From: Fretibacterium sp. OH1220_COT-178
GTDB taxonomy: Bacteria; Synergistota; Synergistia; Synergistales; Aminobacteriaceae
Direction: 5' to 3'
DNA: 64,000 nucleotides
NCBI RefSeq assembly: GCF_003860125.1
Contig: NZ_RQYL01000011.1
Location: 36,954 to 100,953 of the forward strand
Translations under genes and position numbers: made by a program
Notes under the pieces: generated by a model
Told to the model about the DNA's origin: nothing
The model's input: the letters and a program-made list of their open reading frames with translations, nothing else
The model's database searches: none
Part shown: positions 26,467 to 35,323 of the stretch, piece by piece
Layout: each line of letters opens with the position of its first letter
Numbering within the stretch: the first letter of the stretch is position 1

Positions 26467-27624
26467 TCAGCATTCATTGTAACAGGAATCCCGGGGATCG
26501 CGGGATCGGCCCCTCGAGTCGGAGGCCAGGGATTCCAGAAGCTCCAGCCAGGCGGCAGTGGCCCGTTCCTCGGAGAAGAAGGCGGCGCGTTCGCGCAGCG
26601 CGTGGGGCGGCATGGGATGCGACAAGGCCTCTCCCAGCGCCCGAGCGACATCCTCCGGGTCCCCGACGCGGGCCAGCCGTCCACAGCGTCCGTCGTCCAG
26701 GATCTCGGCGGGCCCGCTGGGGCAGTCGGTCGCCACGACGTTACAGCCGCAGGCCAGGGCTTCGGCCACGACGTTTCCGAACCCCTCGAAGCGCGAGGTG
26801 AGGGCGAAGACCGCCGCACGGGACATCCAGGCGTAGGGGTTCGGATCGTAGCCGGGCAGGAGTGCACGGCCGGACAGGCCTAGGTCGGCGATCAGGCGCT
26901 CCAGCATCCCGCGCTGTCTGCCCTCCCCCAGGATGACCAGCCGCAGGTCGGGGCGTTCCCGCGCCGTCAGCGCGAAGGCGCGCACGAGGGTCGCGAAGTC
27001 CTTCTGATCCCCGAGCCGCCCGGCGCCGAGGACCACGGGCGGCTCTCCCGGGGCCATCCACGGGTGCGGCAACGGGGCCCGGGCCTGTTCCAGGAGAGCC
27101 TCCGTCACCACGGGGTTGTAGATGACGTGGATGCGGCCCTGCGGCAGAAGCCGCAGGGCCCTCATCTCGTCGGCCACGCCCCTGGAGATGCAGACGCAGG
27201 CCGAGGCCAGGGGATAGAGCAGTCGACAGCGCAGAAAACGCAGGCGCGTCTGCACGGGGCCGCGGTCCATCGTGAACATGTTGCGCTGCGACAGGACCAC
27301 CTGAAAAGGTCCGCCCAGCACGCGTTTTGCCAGGAGGGCGCGCATGGAGGTGTAGACGGGCAGGAGGAAATCCACGGGGCGGGCGCGGAGCTCGATCAAC
27401 AGGCGCAGGAACGCCCCCCGCAGATCGACGGTTCTGACGGCGGGGTCTATCGAATTCAGCAGGGGGCCGCGTGACCGCAGCAGAAGCAGGGTCACGTCCG
27501 CCCCCTCGCGCGCCAGGCCGTTGGCCAGCCGCAGCGAGGAACGTTCCGCGCCGCCCTCCCCGGCGTCGCGGAGGAGAAAGGCGATGCGGAGGGGGGAGGA
27601 AAGCCGTTTGATTGGCGTATTCAT
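26467..27624 (-). CDS. Glycosyltransferase family 4 (GT-B fold)
   Basis: Predicted sugar transferase for LPS core or O-chain. The 385-residue product has an N-terminal LLRDAGEGGAERSSLRLA donor-side loop, the middle LGAGRLGDQKDFATLVRAFA motif, and the C-terminal donor motif SRFEGFGNVVAEALACG with a later DCPSGPAEIL, all typical of GT4. ATG 27624 overlaps the stop of the upstream GT8 gene as ATGA, so it is the last gene of the kdsB operon. Donor and acceptor sugars cannot be predicted. Confidence 0.9.
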   Translation of the reverse strand: MNTPIKRLSSPLRIAFLLRDAGEGGAERSSLRLANGLAREGADVTLLLLRSRGPLLNSIDPAVRTVDLRGAFLRLLIELRARPVDFLLPVYTSMRALLAKRVLGGPFQVVLSQRNMFTMDRGPVQTRLRFLRCRLLYPLASACVCISRGVADEMRALRLLPQGRIHVIYNPVVTEALLEQARAPLPHPWMAPGEPPVVLGAGRLGDQKDFATLVRAFALTARERPDLRLVILGEGRQRGMLERLIADLGLSGRALLPGYDPNPYAWMSRAAVFALTSRFEGFGNVVAEALACGCNVVATDCPSGPAEILDDGRCGRLARVGDPEDVARALGEALSHPMPPHALRERAAFFSEERATAAWLELLESLASDSRGRSRDPRDSCYNEC

Positions 27625-28688
27625 CGCGCACCGGCCTTTTCGGACTCCGGCTCGGAGCGCCGCAGACGGCGAGAGAGCCTGCGGAGGGCCTCCTTGACCA
27701 AAAGTCCGATGGTCGAGAAAATGTCGTTGCAGAGGACATCGCGACGGAACCGTTCCCCGATCCTCCGATAGCATTGGCTGGTATGGCGGTGGTTTTGCGG
27801 GGAGGCCCCCATCAGGTCGATCAGGAGCTCGGCGGTCTCCCCGGGCGTCAGCTCAGCCCCCCAGGGGGTTCTCAGGTACGTCTTCCAGTAAAGTTTTTCG
27901 AGCGGGGTCCCCCGCAGCCCCGTCCAGGGCTTGGGCTCTCGGATGGCGTGCATGATGGAGCCTTTCGTGTCGCCGTCGAGGTTGCGGTTGTTGAACCTGT
28001 TGTCGATGAGCTTGATGTCGCCGCGGAAGAGGGCGTTCAGAAAATCCTGATCGGGCAGGGTGCTCATGGAAGCGTTTTCCGAAAACCAGCGGACCGCCTC
28101 TCGTACCAGGTTGTATTTTGCCCGGATGCGGTCGAGCCGCATGACCAAAACTCCGGAGTTGACGTAAGTGGGCAGAGAGCAGCCGATCAAACGGGTCCTC
28201 AGTGTTTCGCGGGAGAGACGCCGATTGGATTTTTTTTTCGAATGATCCGGAACTCCGGCGAGGCTGCAGTCGTCGAGGGGTTGGTTCCAGAGCTTTTGGA
28301 TGTCCGTGTTGACGACGGTGTCGCAGTCGAGGTAGATCGCTTTTTCCAGGGAGGGAAGCAGCTCCGGGATCAAGAGACGGAACAGGGAACCGATGGACCA
28401 GCTGCTTGCGACCAAGGCGAGGGCCTCTTCGCCGAGCTTTGCCGAAGTGCTGCCGGCATCGATGAAGTCCGTTCGCTGGTCGTACTTCGCGGCGATCGCC
28501 TGCAGTTTTTGACGGTTTTCGGAGGTCAGGGTCTCGTCGTGCAGGATATGCACGCACACGGGAACCCCGGTGTGCTCGAAAAGAGAGAGCATGACGACGC
28601 CGGCATGACGCGCGTAGGTTCCCGAATCGTCGTGGACGGCCAAAACGACATGAACGGTGTCCTGTTTTTCGACGTCCGTGACGCTCAT
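27621..28688 (-). CDS. Glycosyltransferase family 8 (copy 2)
   Basis: Predicted retaining sugar transferase of the LPS core family. The 355-residue product has HVVLAVHDDSGTYARHAGVV, the metal-binding DxD in AIYLDCDTVVN, YVNSGVLVMRL, LPDQDFLNALF and a KPWTGLRGTPLEKLYW motif. It is a paralogue of the neighbouring GT8 gene, with the same motif order. Start and stop both sit in ATGA overlaps. The C-terminal ~60 residues are basic and helical, a possible membrane-surface anchor. Confidence 0.9.
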   Translation of the reverse strand: MSVTDVEKQDTVHVVLAVHDDSGTYARHAGVVMLSLFEHTGVPVCVHILHDETLTSENRQKLQAIAAKYDQRTDFIDAGSTSAKLGEEALALVASSWSIGSLFRLLIPELLPSLEKAIYLDCDTVVNTDIQKLWNQPLDDCSLAGVPDHSKKKSNRRLSRETLRTRLIGCSLPTYVNSGVLVMRLDRIRAKYNLVREAVRWFSENASMSTLPDQDFLNALFRGDIKLIDNRFNNRNLDGDTKGSIMHAIREPKPWTGLRGTPLEKLYWKTYLRTPWGAELTPGETAELLIDLMGASPQNHRHTSQCYRRIGERFRRDVLCNDIFSTIGLLVKEALRRLSRRLRRSEPESEKAGAR

Positions 28689-29737
28689 CGAGCTTTTCCT
28701 CCCGACCCCGTGTTTTTGCTGCAACGCTTCATTCCCTCCAGCGCAAGCAGTTTTAGGAGCACTGCGATTTTTCTGAAAGGACCGGACAGATCGCTCGCCA
28801 GGCGGAACGCAATTTTTTGGTAGCACTGGGAGGTGTGCCAATGGGTGCCGGGTGAGCGGAGGGCCGTGTCGATAAGAGACTCCACCAGCTCGTCGGCGTC
28901 TCCTCCCCAGGGGCTTTTGAACAGATACCGCCAGTAGAGCCGCTCGACGGGAAGCCCCTGTAGGCCGTTCCAAGGCTTGACAGGAGCGGATGCGTGCAGG
29001 ATGGAGCGAGAGGGGTCTCCGCGATAGGGGCTGCAGCGATTGAACCGTTCCGGAAGGGGCAGGATGCGGCCCCGGAAGAGGGCGTTCAGAAAATCCTGAT
29101 CGGGCGACTCCGCACAGTGGGAATACCGGGGAAACCAGGCGGCGGCTTCGGAGACGAGGTCGTGCTCCCGGCGTATCCGGTCAAGGTTCATGACCAGCAC
29201 TCCGGCGTTCACGTAGCCGTCCTGGGATCGTGACCCATTCCAGGTGGCCGCGATGGAGGAACGCGAAAAAGCCTTGTTCATCTTTCTGAGCATCTCCCTG
29301 TCCGGGACTCCGGCGAGAGGAGCTCCTTCCATGGAGAGATTCCAAAGCTCCGAGAGGTCGAGATTGACGACGACGTCGCAATCCAGGTATATAACCTTGG
29401 GCAGCGGGATGAGGCGCGGGATGGCCAGCCTGAAAAGTGTGCCGAGGGAGAATATCCGGGTCAGTCGGGCGGCGTCCTCGCCCATCTCGCTGACGGAAGC
29501 GGCAGCATCCGCAAAGTGGACCTGCTGTCCGTATCCGGCCGCGGTATGTCTGAATTTTTCTCGATTGTCGCCGGACAAAGTCTCGTCGTGCAGGATGTGC
29601 ACGCATACGGGGCTTCGGGTGTTCTCAAAAATGGAGGCCATGACGACGCCCGCGTGGCGGGAATACGTCTCCTTCGGGTCGTAGACCGCGAGCGCCACGT
29701 GGATGGTCTCCAGCGTCGCATCCCGAGCGGGTGTCAT
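28685..29737 (-). CDS. Glycosyltransferase family 8 (copy 1)
   Basis: Predicted retaining transferase (LgtC/WaaJ type). The 350-residue product shows HVALAVYDPKETYSRHAGVV, the DxD in VIYLDCDVVVN, YVNAGVLVMNLDRI, SPDQDFLNALFRG and VKPWNGLQGLPVERLYW. It overlaps kdsB upstream and the second GT8 gene downstream by ATGA. The two GT8 proteins share motif order and much sequence, which points to tandem duplication followed by divergence, probably adding two related hexoses to the LPS core. Confidence 0.9.
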   Translation of the reverse strand: MTPARDATLETIHVALAVYDPKETYSRHAGVVMASIFENTRSPVCVHILHDETLSGDNREKFRHTAAGYGQQVHFADAAASVSEMGEDAARLTRIFSLGTLFRLAIPRLIPLPKVIYLDCDVVVNLDLSELWNLSMEGAPLAGVPDREMLRKMNKAFSRSSIAATWNGSRSQDGYVNAGVLVMNLDRIRREHDLVSEAAAWFPRYSHCAESPDQDFLNALFRGRILPLPERFNRCSPYRGDPSRSILHASAPVKPWNGLQGLPVERLYWRYLFKSPWGGDADELVESLIDTALRSPGTHWHTSQCYQKIAFRLASDLSGPFRKIAVLLKLLALEGMKRCSKNTGSGGKAR

Positions 29738-30489
29738 CGCGGCGCTTCCTCCCCCTTCAGGATCTTCCGTACGGCCTCAAGGTCCTCCGGCGTGTCCACA
29801 CTCGGGCCTGCGTCGGTGCAGCGCGTGACGGCCGTGCGGATTTTGTGGCCGTTCTCCAGGACCTTGAGCTGCTCCAGGGACTCCGCCTCCGCCAGGGGCG
29901 TCATCGGCAGCGCCACGTAGCGCCTCAAGAATCCGGCGCGGTAGCCGTAGATTCCGATGTGTTCGTAGACGGGGACCCGGGGCGTGTTCCGCGGGTAGGG
30001 GATGAGGGAGCGGCTGAAGTAGAGCGCGTCGCCGTTGCGGTCCAGCACCACCTTCACCACGTTGGGGTTCGTCCGCGCCTCCCCGTGCAGGGGGCGGCAC
30101 AGGGTTGAACAGACCACGTCGTCGGCGGAGAACAGCGCCTCGGCCGTCTCGTCGATCATCGCGGGGTTCAGCAGGGGTTCGTCGCCCTGGATGTTGATCA
30201 CGGCGTCGGCCTCGCGCCCCTCCAGAACCTCCGCAGCCCGGCTCGATCCGTTGGGGTGCTCCCGTGAGGTGATGACCGCGGCGCGCTCGCCCGCGAAGGC
30301 ACGCACGGCGTCCAGGACACGGCGGTCGTCCGTCGCCACGACGAGCCCGTCCAGGCACTTCGCCCGAAGGGCCCGCTCGTAGACGTGCTGGATCATGGGC
30401 TTGCCGCAGAGGTCCGCCAGCACCTTGCCGGGCAGGCGCGTGGACGCGTAACGGGCGGGGATGACGCCCAGAATTTTTTTACCGTTCAT
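29734..30489 (-). CDS. kdsB: 3-deoxy-manno-octulosonate cytidylyltransferase
   Basis: Activates KDO as CMP-KDO for transfer to lipid A. The 251-residue product has ILGVIPARYASTRLPGKVL (CTP site), VVATDDRRV, HPNGSSRAAEV, INIQGDEPL, the LYFSRSLIPYPR motif, and HIGIYGYRAGFL. ATG 30489 has AGGAG 8 bases upstream; an upstream GTG at 30498 is less likely. It starts a four-gene operon with three glycosyltransferases. A repeat-bearing spacer of 267 bases separates it from the gene before it. Confidence 0.95.
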   Translation of the reverse strand: MNGKKILGVIPARYASTRLPGKVLADLCGKPMIQHVYERALRAKCLDGLVVATDDRRVLDAVRAFAGERAAVITSREHPNGSSRAAEVLEGREADAVINIQGDEPLLNPAMIDETAEALFSADDVVCSTLCRPLHGEARTNPNVVKVVLDRNGDALYFSRSLIPYPRNTPRVPVYEHIGIYGYRAGFLRRYVALPMTPLAEAESLEQLKVLENGHKIRTAVTRCTDAGPSVDTPEDLEAVRKILKGEEAPR

Positions 30490-30562
30490 CGCTGACACTC
30501 CTGTTTTGATTATCGGTACGGAGGGCTTTTGAAATTCCCCTTTCGATGCTTAACATGCTCAA

Positions 30563-30632
30563 CCAAAGGAATCGGGGCAAAAATCCTTGCCGTGTCGTCC
30601 GGATACTGTTCGATACTGTTCGATACTGTTCG
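30563..30632. repeat. 70-bp direct repeat, copy 1
   Basis: First of two 70-bp copies that differ at 4 positions; the second starts 18 bases after this one ends. It begins CCAAAGGAATCGGGGCAAAA and ends with three exact tandem copies of ATACTGTTCG (30603-30632). It lies in the spacer upstream of kdsB. Confidence 0.9.
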
Positions 30633-30650
30633 AAGCTCAAATCGGGCTGT

Positions 30651-30720
30651 CCAAAGGAATCGGAGCAAAAATCCTTGCCGTGTCGTCCGGATACTGTTCG
30701 ATATTGTCCGGTACTGTTCG
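30651..30720. repeat. 70-bp direct repeat, copy 2
   Basis: Second copy, beginning CCAAAGGAATCGGAGCAAAA. Its three 10-base units at the right end have diverged (ATACTGTTCG, ATATTGTCCG, GTACTGTTCG). A short third piece, CCAAAGGAGCAAAA, occurs at 30739-30752 just before the end of the next gene. Confidence 0.9.
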
Positions 30721-30756
30721 GCCCAGACACCATGTTCTCCAAAGGAGCAAAACGGC

Positions 30757-32193
30757 TTATCTGGAAGATCCCAGGGTGTAATATTTTTGTGGGTCTTTTT
30801 TCCCGGACCCATGTTGTTCCAAGAGTCCCTTATCCACAAGTGCCTGCAGGGCGTTTCGGCAGCGGTATCGTGTTGCTCCTGATCTGGTCTGCGCTTCTTT
30901 GAGGGTTGTTCTGCCGCAGGCGTAAACCAGACGCAGGATGTTGAACTCCGTTTCGTTGAGGGCATCCAGAACGTGGGGGGAAATCATCGTCTCCATTTTT
31001 TCGGCAGAGCGTAAGTGCCTGGAGGTGATGCTGTTTTCCAGCGTAAGCAGTACCGCGTAGCCGGGCTCCGTGTAGATGGGATCGTGCAGGAAAAACGACT
31101 GCATCTCGTCGTAAATGCGTCTGACCCCTTCGTTGAGCTCCTTGACCCAGCCCAGTTCCGTCAGGGCCCTGGCAATCCGGGGGTTGCGCGCGTATCGGGT
31201 CGTCCTCATGTTTTCGAGGGTGACCACGTTCGGCAGTTTGCCGGGGCTGAATATTTCAAGCCGGTCGTCGTACATGACGATACGGATATGATCGCCTGCA
31301 AAGGAATAGTCGCGATGGGTGAGGGCATTGACCATGCCCTCCAGCCATGCGAACTCGGGATATTCAGGGACGCTCCTGAAAGTTCCGTCGGACGTCAGAA
31401 ATTGAAATTCTCTCAGTTGTGCGTTGATCAAGGTGCGGGCTTGATCGATGATTGCGGGGATCGGGCCGTCAAAGGTCCGCTCCTTGATGATGTTGATGTG
31501 TTCTCCCGTCTTCGCCCGATCGCCGTCGTAACGCAGGAACCGCAATCGAGCCTGAGGAAGATACTTTCCGGGATATTTCGAGAAGAGGAGTAGTCCGGCG
31601 TTTGTAAGATGGCCGTTTTTCAGAAAACCTCTGGATTCCAAAATCTGTCTGTCGCTGGCGCTCGTTCCCAACGCCTCCCGGTAGCGGCTCATCACGACGG
31701 GATCGACATCCTCCATGGAGGAGTCGGGGACCTCTCTGTCCTCAAAGACACGCTGGCCCCTGTCGTATTCCAATTTTGCGATCTGGTCGTGAGTCAGGGC
31801 GAGGCACCGATCCTGAGTTCGCAGGAAAACTTTGTCGTCGAGGGTGCGGATAAGCGCGTCTGCTCTCGTCTCTACCTGGAGGAGCAGGACGACGTCGTTT
31901 TTTCCACGGGTGTTGATCACCTCGATCTCCCGAGTTTTGAACTTGGGCAGAGGTTGGCAAAATTGATAAGGGGCGTTGCGAAATTCCTCGACGCCGCAGG
32001 CAGAATCGTAATCAAAACTGGTGATCTCACCGTTGTCCTCGATCCCTACGGCCAGGATGCCCCCTTCGGCATTGGCGAATGCGGCGATCGTCTTCGCGAT
32101 ATCCTTGGGCTTGATCCTCGCGCTCTTTCGGTCGAAATGCTGCCCTTCCCGCTCGTGGACGAGGAAGTCAGGAGAGATGTCGTGCAGTTCCAT
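30757..32193 (-). CDS. AlbA_2/Schlafen-type ATP-binding regulator
   Basis: A 478-residue protein of the AlbA_2 domain family, often annotated as a putative transcriptional regulator or helicase. The N-terminal AlbA_2 domain shows EGQHFDRKSARIKPKDIAKT and AFANAEGGILAVGIEDNG. The middle carries the GHKL-like ATP-binding region VNALTHRDYS. The C-terminal ~80 residues look like a winged helix. It lies 10 bases after kdsD on the same strand and before the repeats and kdsB, so it interrupts an otherwise KDO-only gene order. Such genes are often accessory; a role in regulating LPS is not shown. Confidence 0.82.
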   Translation of the reverse strand: MELHDISPDFLVHEREGQHFDRKSARIKPKDIAKTIAAFANAEGGILAVGIEDNGEITSFDYDSACGVEEFRNAPYQFCQPLPKFKTREIEVINTRGKNDVVLLLQVETRADALIRTLDDKVFLRTQDRCLALTHDQIAKLEYDRGQRVFEDREVPDSSMEDVDPVVMSRYREALGTSASDRQILESRGFLKNGHLTNAGLLLFSKYPGKYLPQARLRFLRYDGDRAKTGEHINIIKERTFDGPIPAIIDQARTLINAQLREFQFLTSDGTFRSVPEYPEFAWLEGMVNALTHRDYSFAGDHIRIVMYDDRLEIFSPGKLPNVVTLENMRTTRYARNPRIARALTELGWVKELNEGVRRIYDEMQSFFLHDPIYTEPGYAVLLTLENSITSRHLRSAEKMETMISPHVLDALNETEFNILRLVYACGRTTLKEAQTRSGATRYRCRNALQALVDKGLLEQHGSGKKDPQKYYTLGSSR

Positions 32194-32203
32194 GCCGGTC
32201 TCC

Positions 32204-33214
32204 TTACGCCAATCCGGCCTTCAGCAGCTCGTGAATGTGAACCATGCCCACGGGGCGGCCGTCCTCCACAGCGACGATGACGCTGATCTCCATGCGCTCC
32301 ATGAGGCGCACGGCCTCAGCCGCCAGGCTGTCCGGGGCTATGGTCTTGGGGTTGCGGGTCATCGCCTCCTCGATCGGGACCTCGAAGGCCTCGACGCCCC
32401 TCTTCTCCATCAGGCGCCGGAGGTCCCCGTCGGTGAAGATGCCGATCAGGGCGCCCCCCTCGTCCACGACGCAGGTGGCCCCGTAGTTCTTGCTGGTGAT
32501 GGCGAACAGCGCATCCCGGACCGGAACGCCGCGCTCCACGGAGGGCAGTTGGTCCCGGCCCCCCATGACGTCGCGCACCCGCGTGAGCAGACGGCGCCCG
32601 AGGGCACCCCCCGGATGGAACAGGGCGAAGTCCTCCCGGCGCAGCCCGCGCAGCTGCGACACCATGGCCGCGAGGGCGTCGCCGATGACCAGCTGCAGGG
32701 TCGTGCTGCTCATCGGGGCGAGCTGGAGGGGGTCCCCCTCGCACTCCACGCCGGAGTCGATGACGATGTCCGAATGGGCCGCCAGGGGCGAGCTCCTCCC
32801 CCCGGTAACGGCGATCATCGTCGCGCCGAGCCGTCGAAAATGGGGCAGCAGCGCCACCAGTTCGGAGGTCGTCCCGCTGTTGCTGACGAAGAGCCCCACG
32901 TCCTCGCGCCGGACCATGCCGAGGTCCCCGTGGGACCCCTCCGCGGCGTGAAGAAAAAAGGAGGGCGTGCCCAGCGACGCGAGGGTCGCGGCGATCTTTC
33001 GGCCGATGTGTCCGGACTTGCCCAGCCCGACCACCACCACGCGGCCCGCGCACTCGCAGATGGCTCGGGCCGCCCGCACCAGTTCGGGGCCCAGCCGTTC
33101 GGCCGCCCGCATCAGCTCGGCGGCCTCGATGCGGACGAGCTCCCTGCCCGAGCGCAGCAGTTCCTCGTCCGAAAGGCTTTCGCCCGGCCGCTCGCACGGC
33201 AGGATGGCGCTCAT
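32204..33214 (-). CDS. kdsD: Arabinose-5-phosphate isomerase (KDO pathway)
   Basis: Converts ribulose 5-phosphate to arabinose 5-phosphate, the precursor of KDO 8-phosphate. The 336-residue product has an SIS domain (about 35-180: VVVVGLGKSGHIGRKIAATLASLGTP written here in part as GLGKSGHIGRKIAA, HAAEGSHGDLGM, SNSGTTSEL) and two C-terminal CBS domains (RDVMGG..., AMTRNPKTI). This is the full-length KdsD/KpsF/GutQ architecture. ATG 33214 overlaps the stop of kdsA as ATGA. Position between kdsA and kdsB supports the LPS role over the gut (sorbitol) paralogue. Confidence 0.94.
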   Translation of the reverse strand: MSAILPCERPGESLSDEELLRSGRELVRIEAAELMRAAERLGPELVRAARAICECAGRVVVVGLGKSGHIGRKIAATLASLGTPSFFLHAAEGSHGDLGMVRREDVGLFVSNSGTTSELVALLPHFRRLGATMIAVTGGRSSPLAAHSDIVIDSGVECEGDPLQLAPMSSTTLQLVIGDALAAMVSQLRGLRREDFALFHPGGALGRRLLTRVRDVMGGRDQLPSVERGVPVRDALFAITSKNYGATCVVDEGGALIGIFTDGDLRRLMEKRGVEAFEVPIEEAMTRNPKTIAPDSLAAEAVRLMERMEISVIVAVEDGRPVGMVHIHELLKAGLA

Positions 33215-33991
33215 CGAACCCCTCCTCCGGACGCCGCGTTGCGGGCGTTGTGGATGGCGAGGACCTGATCCAGGAAGTCGCCCATCTCGCTCAGGGGGAT
33301 CATGTTGGGGCCGTCGCTCCTCGCTTCGTCGGGGCTGGGATGGGTCTCGACGAACAGCGCGTCGATCCCTACGGCGGCGGCGGCCCGGGCGAGGGGCAGG
33401 GCCAGGGCCCGGTCCCCGCCGGGCCCGCATCGTCACGAGGCCGGCCATGTCCACCACCAGGCGGTGATAGCCCATCGTCGTGCCGCGCTCGCACAGGACG
33501 ATGCGGTCGTTTCCGGCCTCGCGGCACTTTGCGGCCGCATGGGCCATGTCCTCGGGGGCCAGGAACTGCGCCTTTTTGATGTTGACGATCCTTCCCGTGG
33601 CGGCGGCCGCGACGAGGAGGTCGGTCTGGCGGCAAAGGAAGGCCGGGATCTGGATGATGTCGGCGACGCGCCCCGCCGGTTCGGCCTGATGGCTCTCGTG
33701 GATGTCCGTCACCACGGGGACGCCGACCGTTTTCTTGATCTCAGCGAGCTGCTCCAGGCCCTTCTCCAGTCCGGGGCCCCGCCAGGAGTGCATGGAGGTG
33801 CGGTTCGCCTTGTCGAAGGAGGCCTTGAAGACGTAGGGCAGGCCGCGGGCGCTGCAGAGCGCCTTCATCGTCTCTGCGACCTCGAGCCCCAACTCGAGGC
33901 TCTCCAGCGAGCAGGGCCCCGCCAGGACCGTCAGGCCTCCGTCGCCGATGGCGAAGCCTCCGATTCCGTATCTCTCGTCCGACCTTGTCAT
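33211..33991 (-). pseudogene. kdsA: 3-deoxy-8-phosphooctulonate synthase, broken by internal deletion and frameshift
   Basis: KdsA joins arabinose 5-phosphate and phosphoenolpyruvate. The first 190 residues are normal (LAGPCSLES, FKASFDKANRTS, VVTDIHE, NIKKAQFLAP, CERGTTMGYHRLVVDM). At about 33421-33427 the frame changes: after LVTMRA the sequence resumes one frame over as GGDRALALPLARAAA and runs to the true C-terminus with VETHPSPDEARSDGPN and a stop overlapping kdsD. The segment with the conserved FDATHSVQ metal-site motif is missing, roughly 50-60 bases. Either the gene is truly broken or the sequence lost bases in a GC-rich stretch. Confidence 0.8.
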
Positions 33992-34239
33992 ATCGGTATC
34001 ATCCTCGTTCCTGATTCGGGAGGGGCGAGCCCCTCCCGCGACTTTTGACCATACTAGCGCAACTCCGGGGGGAAGAAAAGGGCCAATGGCCCCACGGCGC
34101 TTCGGGAGGGGAGGAAGATGTTACAATATTTGAAACGATCGCGGTTCGCCCTCTCGGAAGAATTCGGAAGAAGTTGTTGCCGTTCTTTCCGGAGTCGCGG
34201 GCGGGTTTGTGACATTCGATCTTGAAGGAGGATTCTGCG

Positions 34240-35244
34240 ATGAGAAGAACTTGGATGGCGATGGTCTTCGTTCTGCTTCTGGGGCTGGGTGCGGCCCATG
34301 CCGCGGAGGTCGTCAAGGCCTACACGACGGTGGAGGAGCCCTTGGCCAAGGAGCTGTTCGACACGTTCGAAAAGGAGACGGGGATCCGCGTCGAGTGGGT
34401 GCGGCTCTCCGGCGGGGAGGCCGTGGCCCGCATCGAGGCGGAGAAGGCCAATCCGCAGGCCTCCATCTGGGTCGGCGGGGTGGGGACGCAGCACATCGAG
34501 GCCAAGCTCAAGGGGCTGACGGCCCCGTACCGTTCCCGAGTCGCGGACAGCATTCCCGAGAAGTATCGCGATCCGGAGCGCTACTGGACCGGGCTCTACG
34601 TCGGGCCGATCGCCTTCTGCATGAACACGAAGCGGGCCGAGGACCTCAAGCTCGAGATGCCGCGTTCCTGGGCGGATCTGCTGAAGCCCGAATACGCCAA
34701 GAAGGTCCGCATGGCGCACCCCGCCACCTCTGGCACCGCCTACAACGTCATGACCACGATCATCCGCATCAACGGCGGGGACGAGGACAAGGCGTTCGAG
34801 TACTTCAAAAAACTGGATGGCGCCATCGAGCAGTACACGCGCTCCGGGTCCGCGCCCGGGAAGAACTGCGCGATCGGCGAGATCCCCGTCGCGATCGGCT
34901 ACCTGCACGATCAGGTGAAGCTGAAGAAGGAGGGGGCGCCCATCGAAATTGCGGTCCCCGCTGACGGGACGGGGTTCGAGACGGCCTCCATGTCCCTGCT
35001 GAAGGGCGGCCCCGACGCCCTCAACGCCAAGAAGCTCTACGACTGGGTGCTGGGGGAGAAGGCCATGGACATCATTGCCCGATGGTACGTCATCCCCCTG
35101 TCGAAGCTGGCGAAGCCGTCCGAGACGGGCTTCTCCCTGGACAGCATGAACCTCGTCGATCAGGACGACCAATGGGATGCCGCCAACAAGGCGCGCCTGA
35201 TCGAGCGGTGGAACAAGGAGATCGCCGGCGCACCCGAGAAATAG
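34240..35244 (+). CDS. ABC importer substrate-binding protein (AfuA/FbpA-type)
   Basis: Periplasmic binding protein of a three-gene importer. The 334-residue product starts with a signal peptide (MRRTWMAMVFVLLLGLG ending AHAAE). The mature part has VKAYTTVEEPLAKELFDTFEKE, SIWVGGVGTQH, WADLLKPEYAKKV and PATSGTAYN, typical of the ferric-iron/phosphorylated-sugar cluster. The paired tyrosines that hold iron in FbpA are not evident, so the ligand may be a phosphorylated organic compound instead. AAGGAGG lies 8 bases before ATG 34240. The permease and ATPase genes follow. Confidence 0.85.
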   Translation: MRRTWMAMVFVLLLGLGAAHAAEVVKAYTTVEEPLAKELFDTFEKETGIRVEWVRLSGGEAVARIEAEKANPQASIWVGGVGTQHIEAKLKGLTAPYRSRVADSIPEKYRDPERYWTGLYVGPIAFCMNTKRAEDLKLEMPRSWADLLKPEYAKKVRMAHPATSGTAYNVMTTIIRINGGDEDKAFEYFKKLDGAIEQYTRSGSAPGKNCAIGEIPVAIGYLHDQVKLKKEGAPIEIAVPADGTGFETASMSLLKGGPDALNAKKLYDWVLGEKAMDIIARWYVIPLSKLAKPSETGFSLDSMNLVDQDDQWDAANKARLIERWNKEIAGAPEK

Positions 35245-35323
35245 CTGAGGCTGGGGGCTTCGGCGCGATGGGCCGGCGGAGACCGCCGGGCGGGGCGGTG
35301 TACGGGTCGGAGGTGAGACCGGA

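Noticed and set aside
30563..30720. CRISPR-like appearance of the 70-bp repeats
   Set aside because: Only two copies, repeats too long, a single 18-base interval, and no cas genes in the window.
32204..33991. Single fused KdsA-KdsD protein
   Set aside because: The two lie in one open frame only because the kdsA frameshift continues into the kdsD frame; the joining stretch is Arg/Pro-rich and the true KdsA C-terminus and its stop are found in another frame, overlapping the KdsD start.
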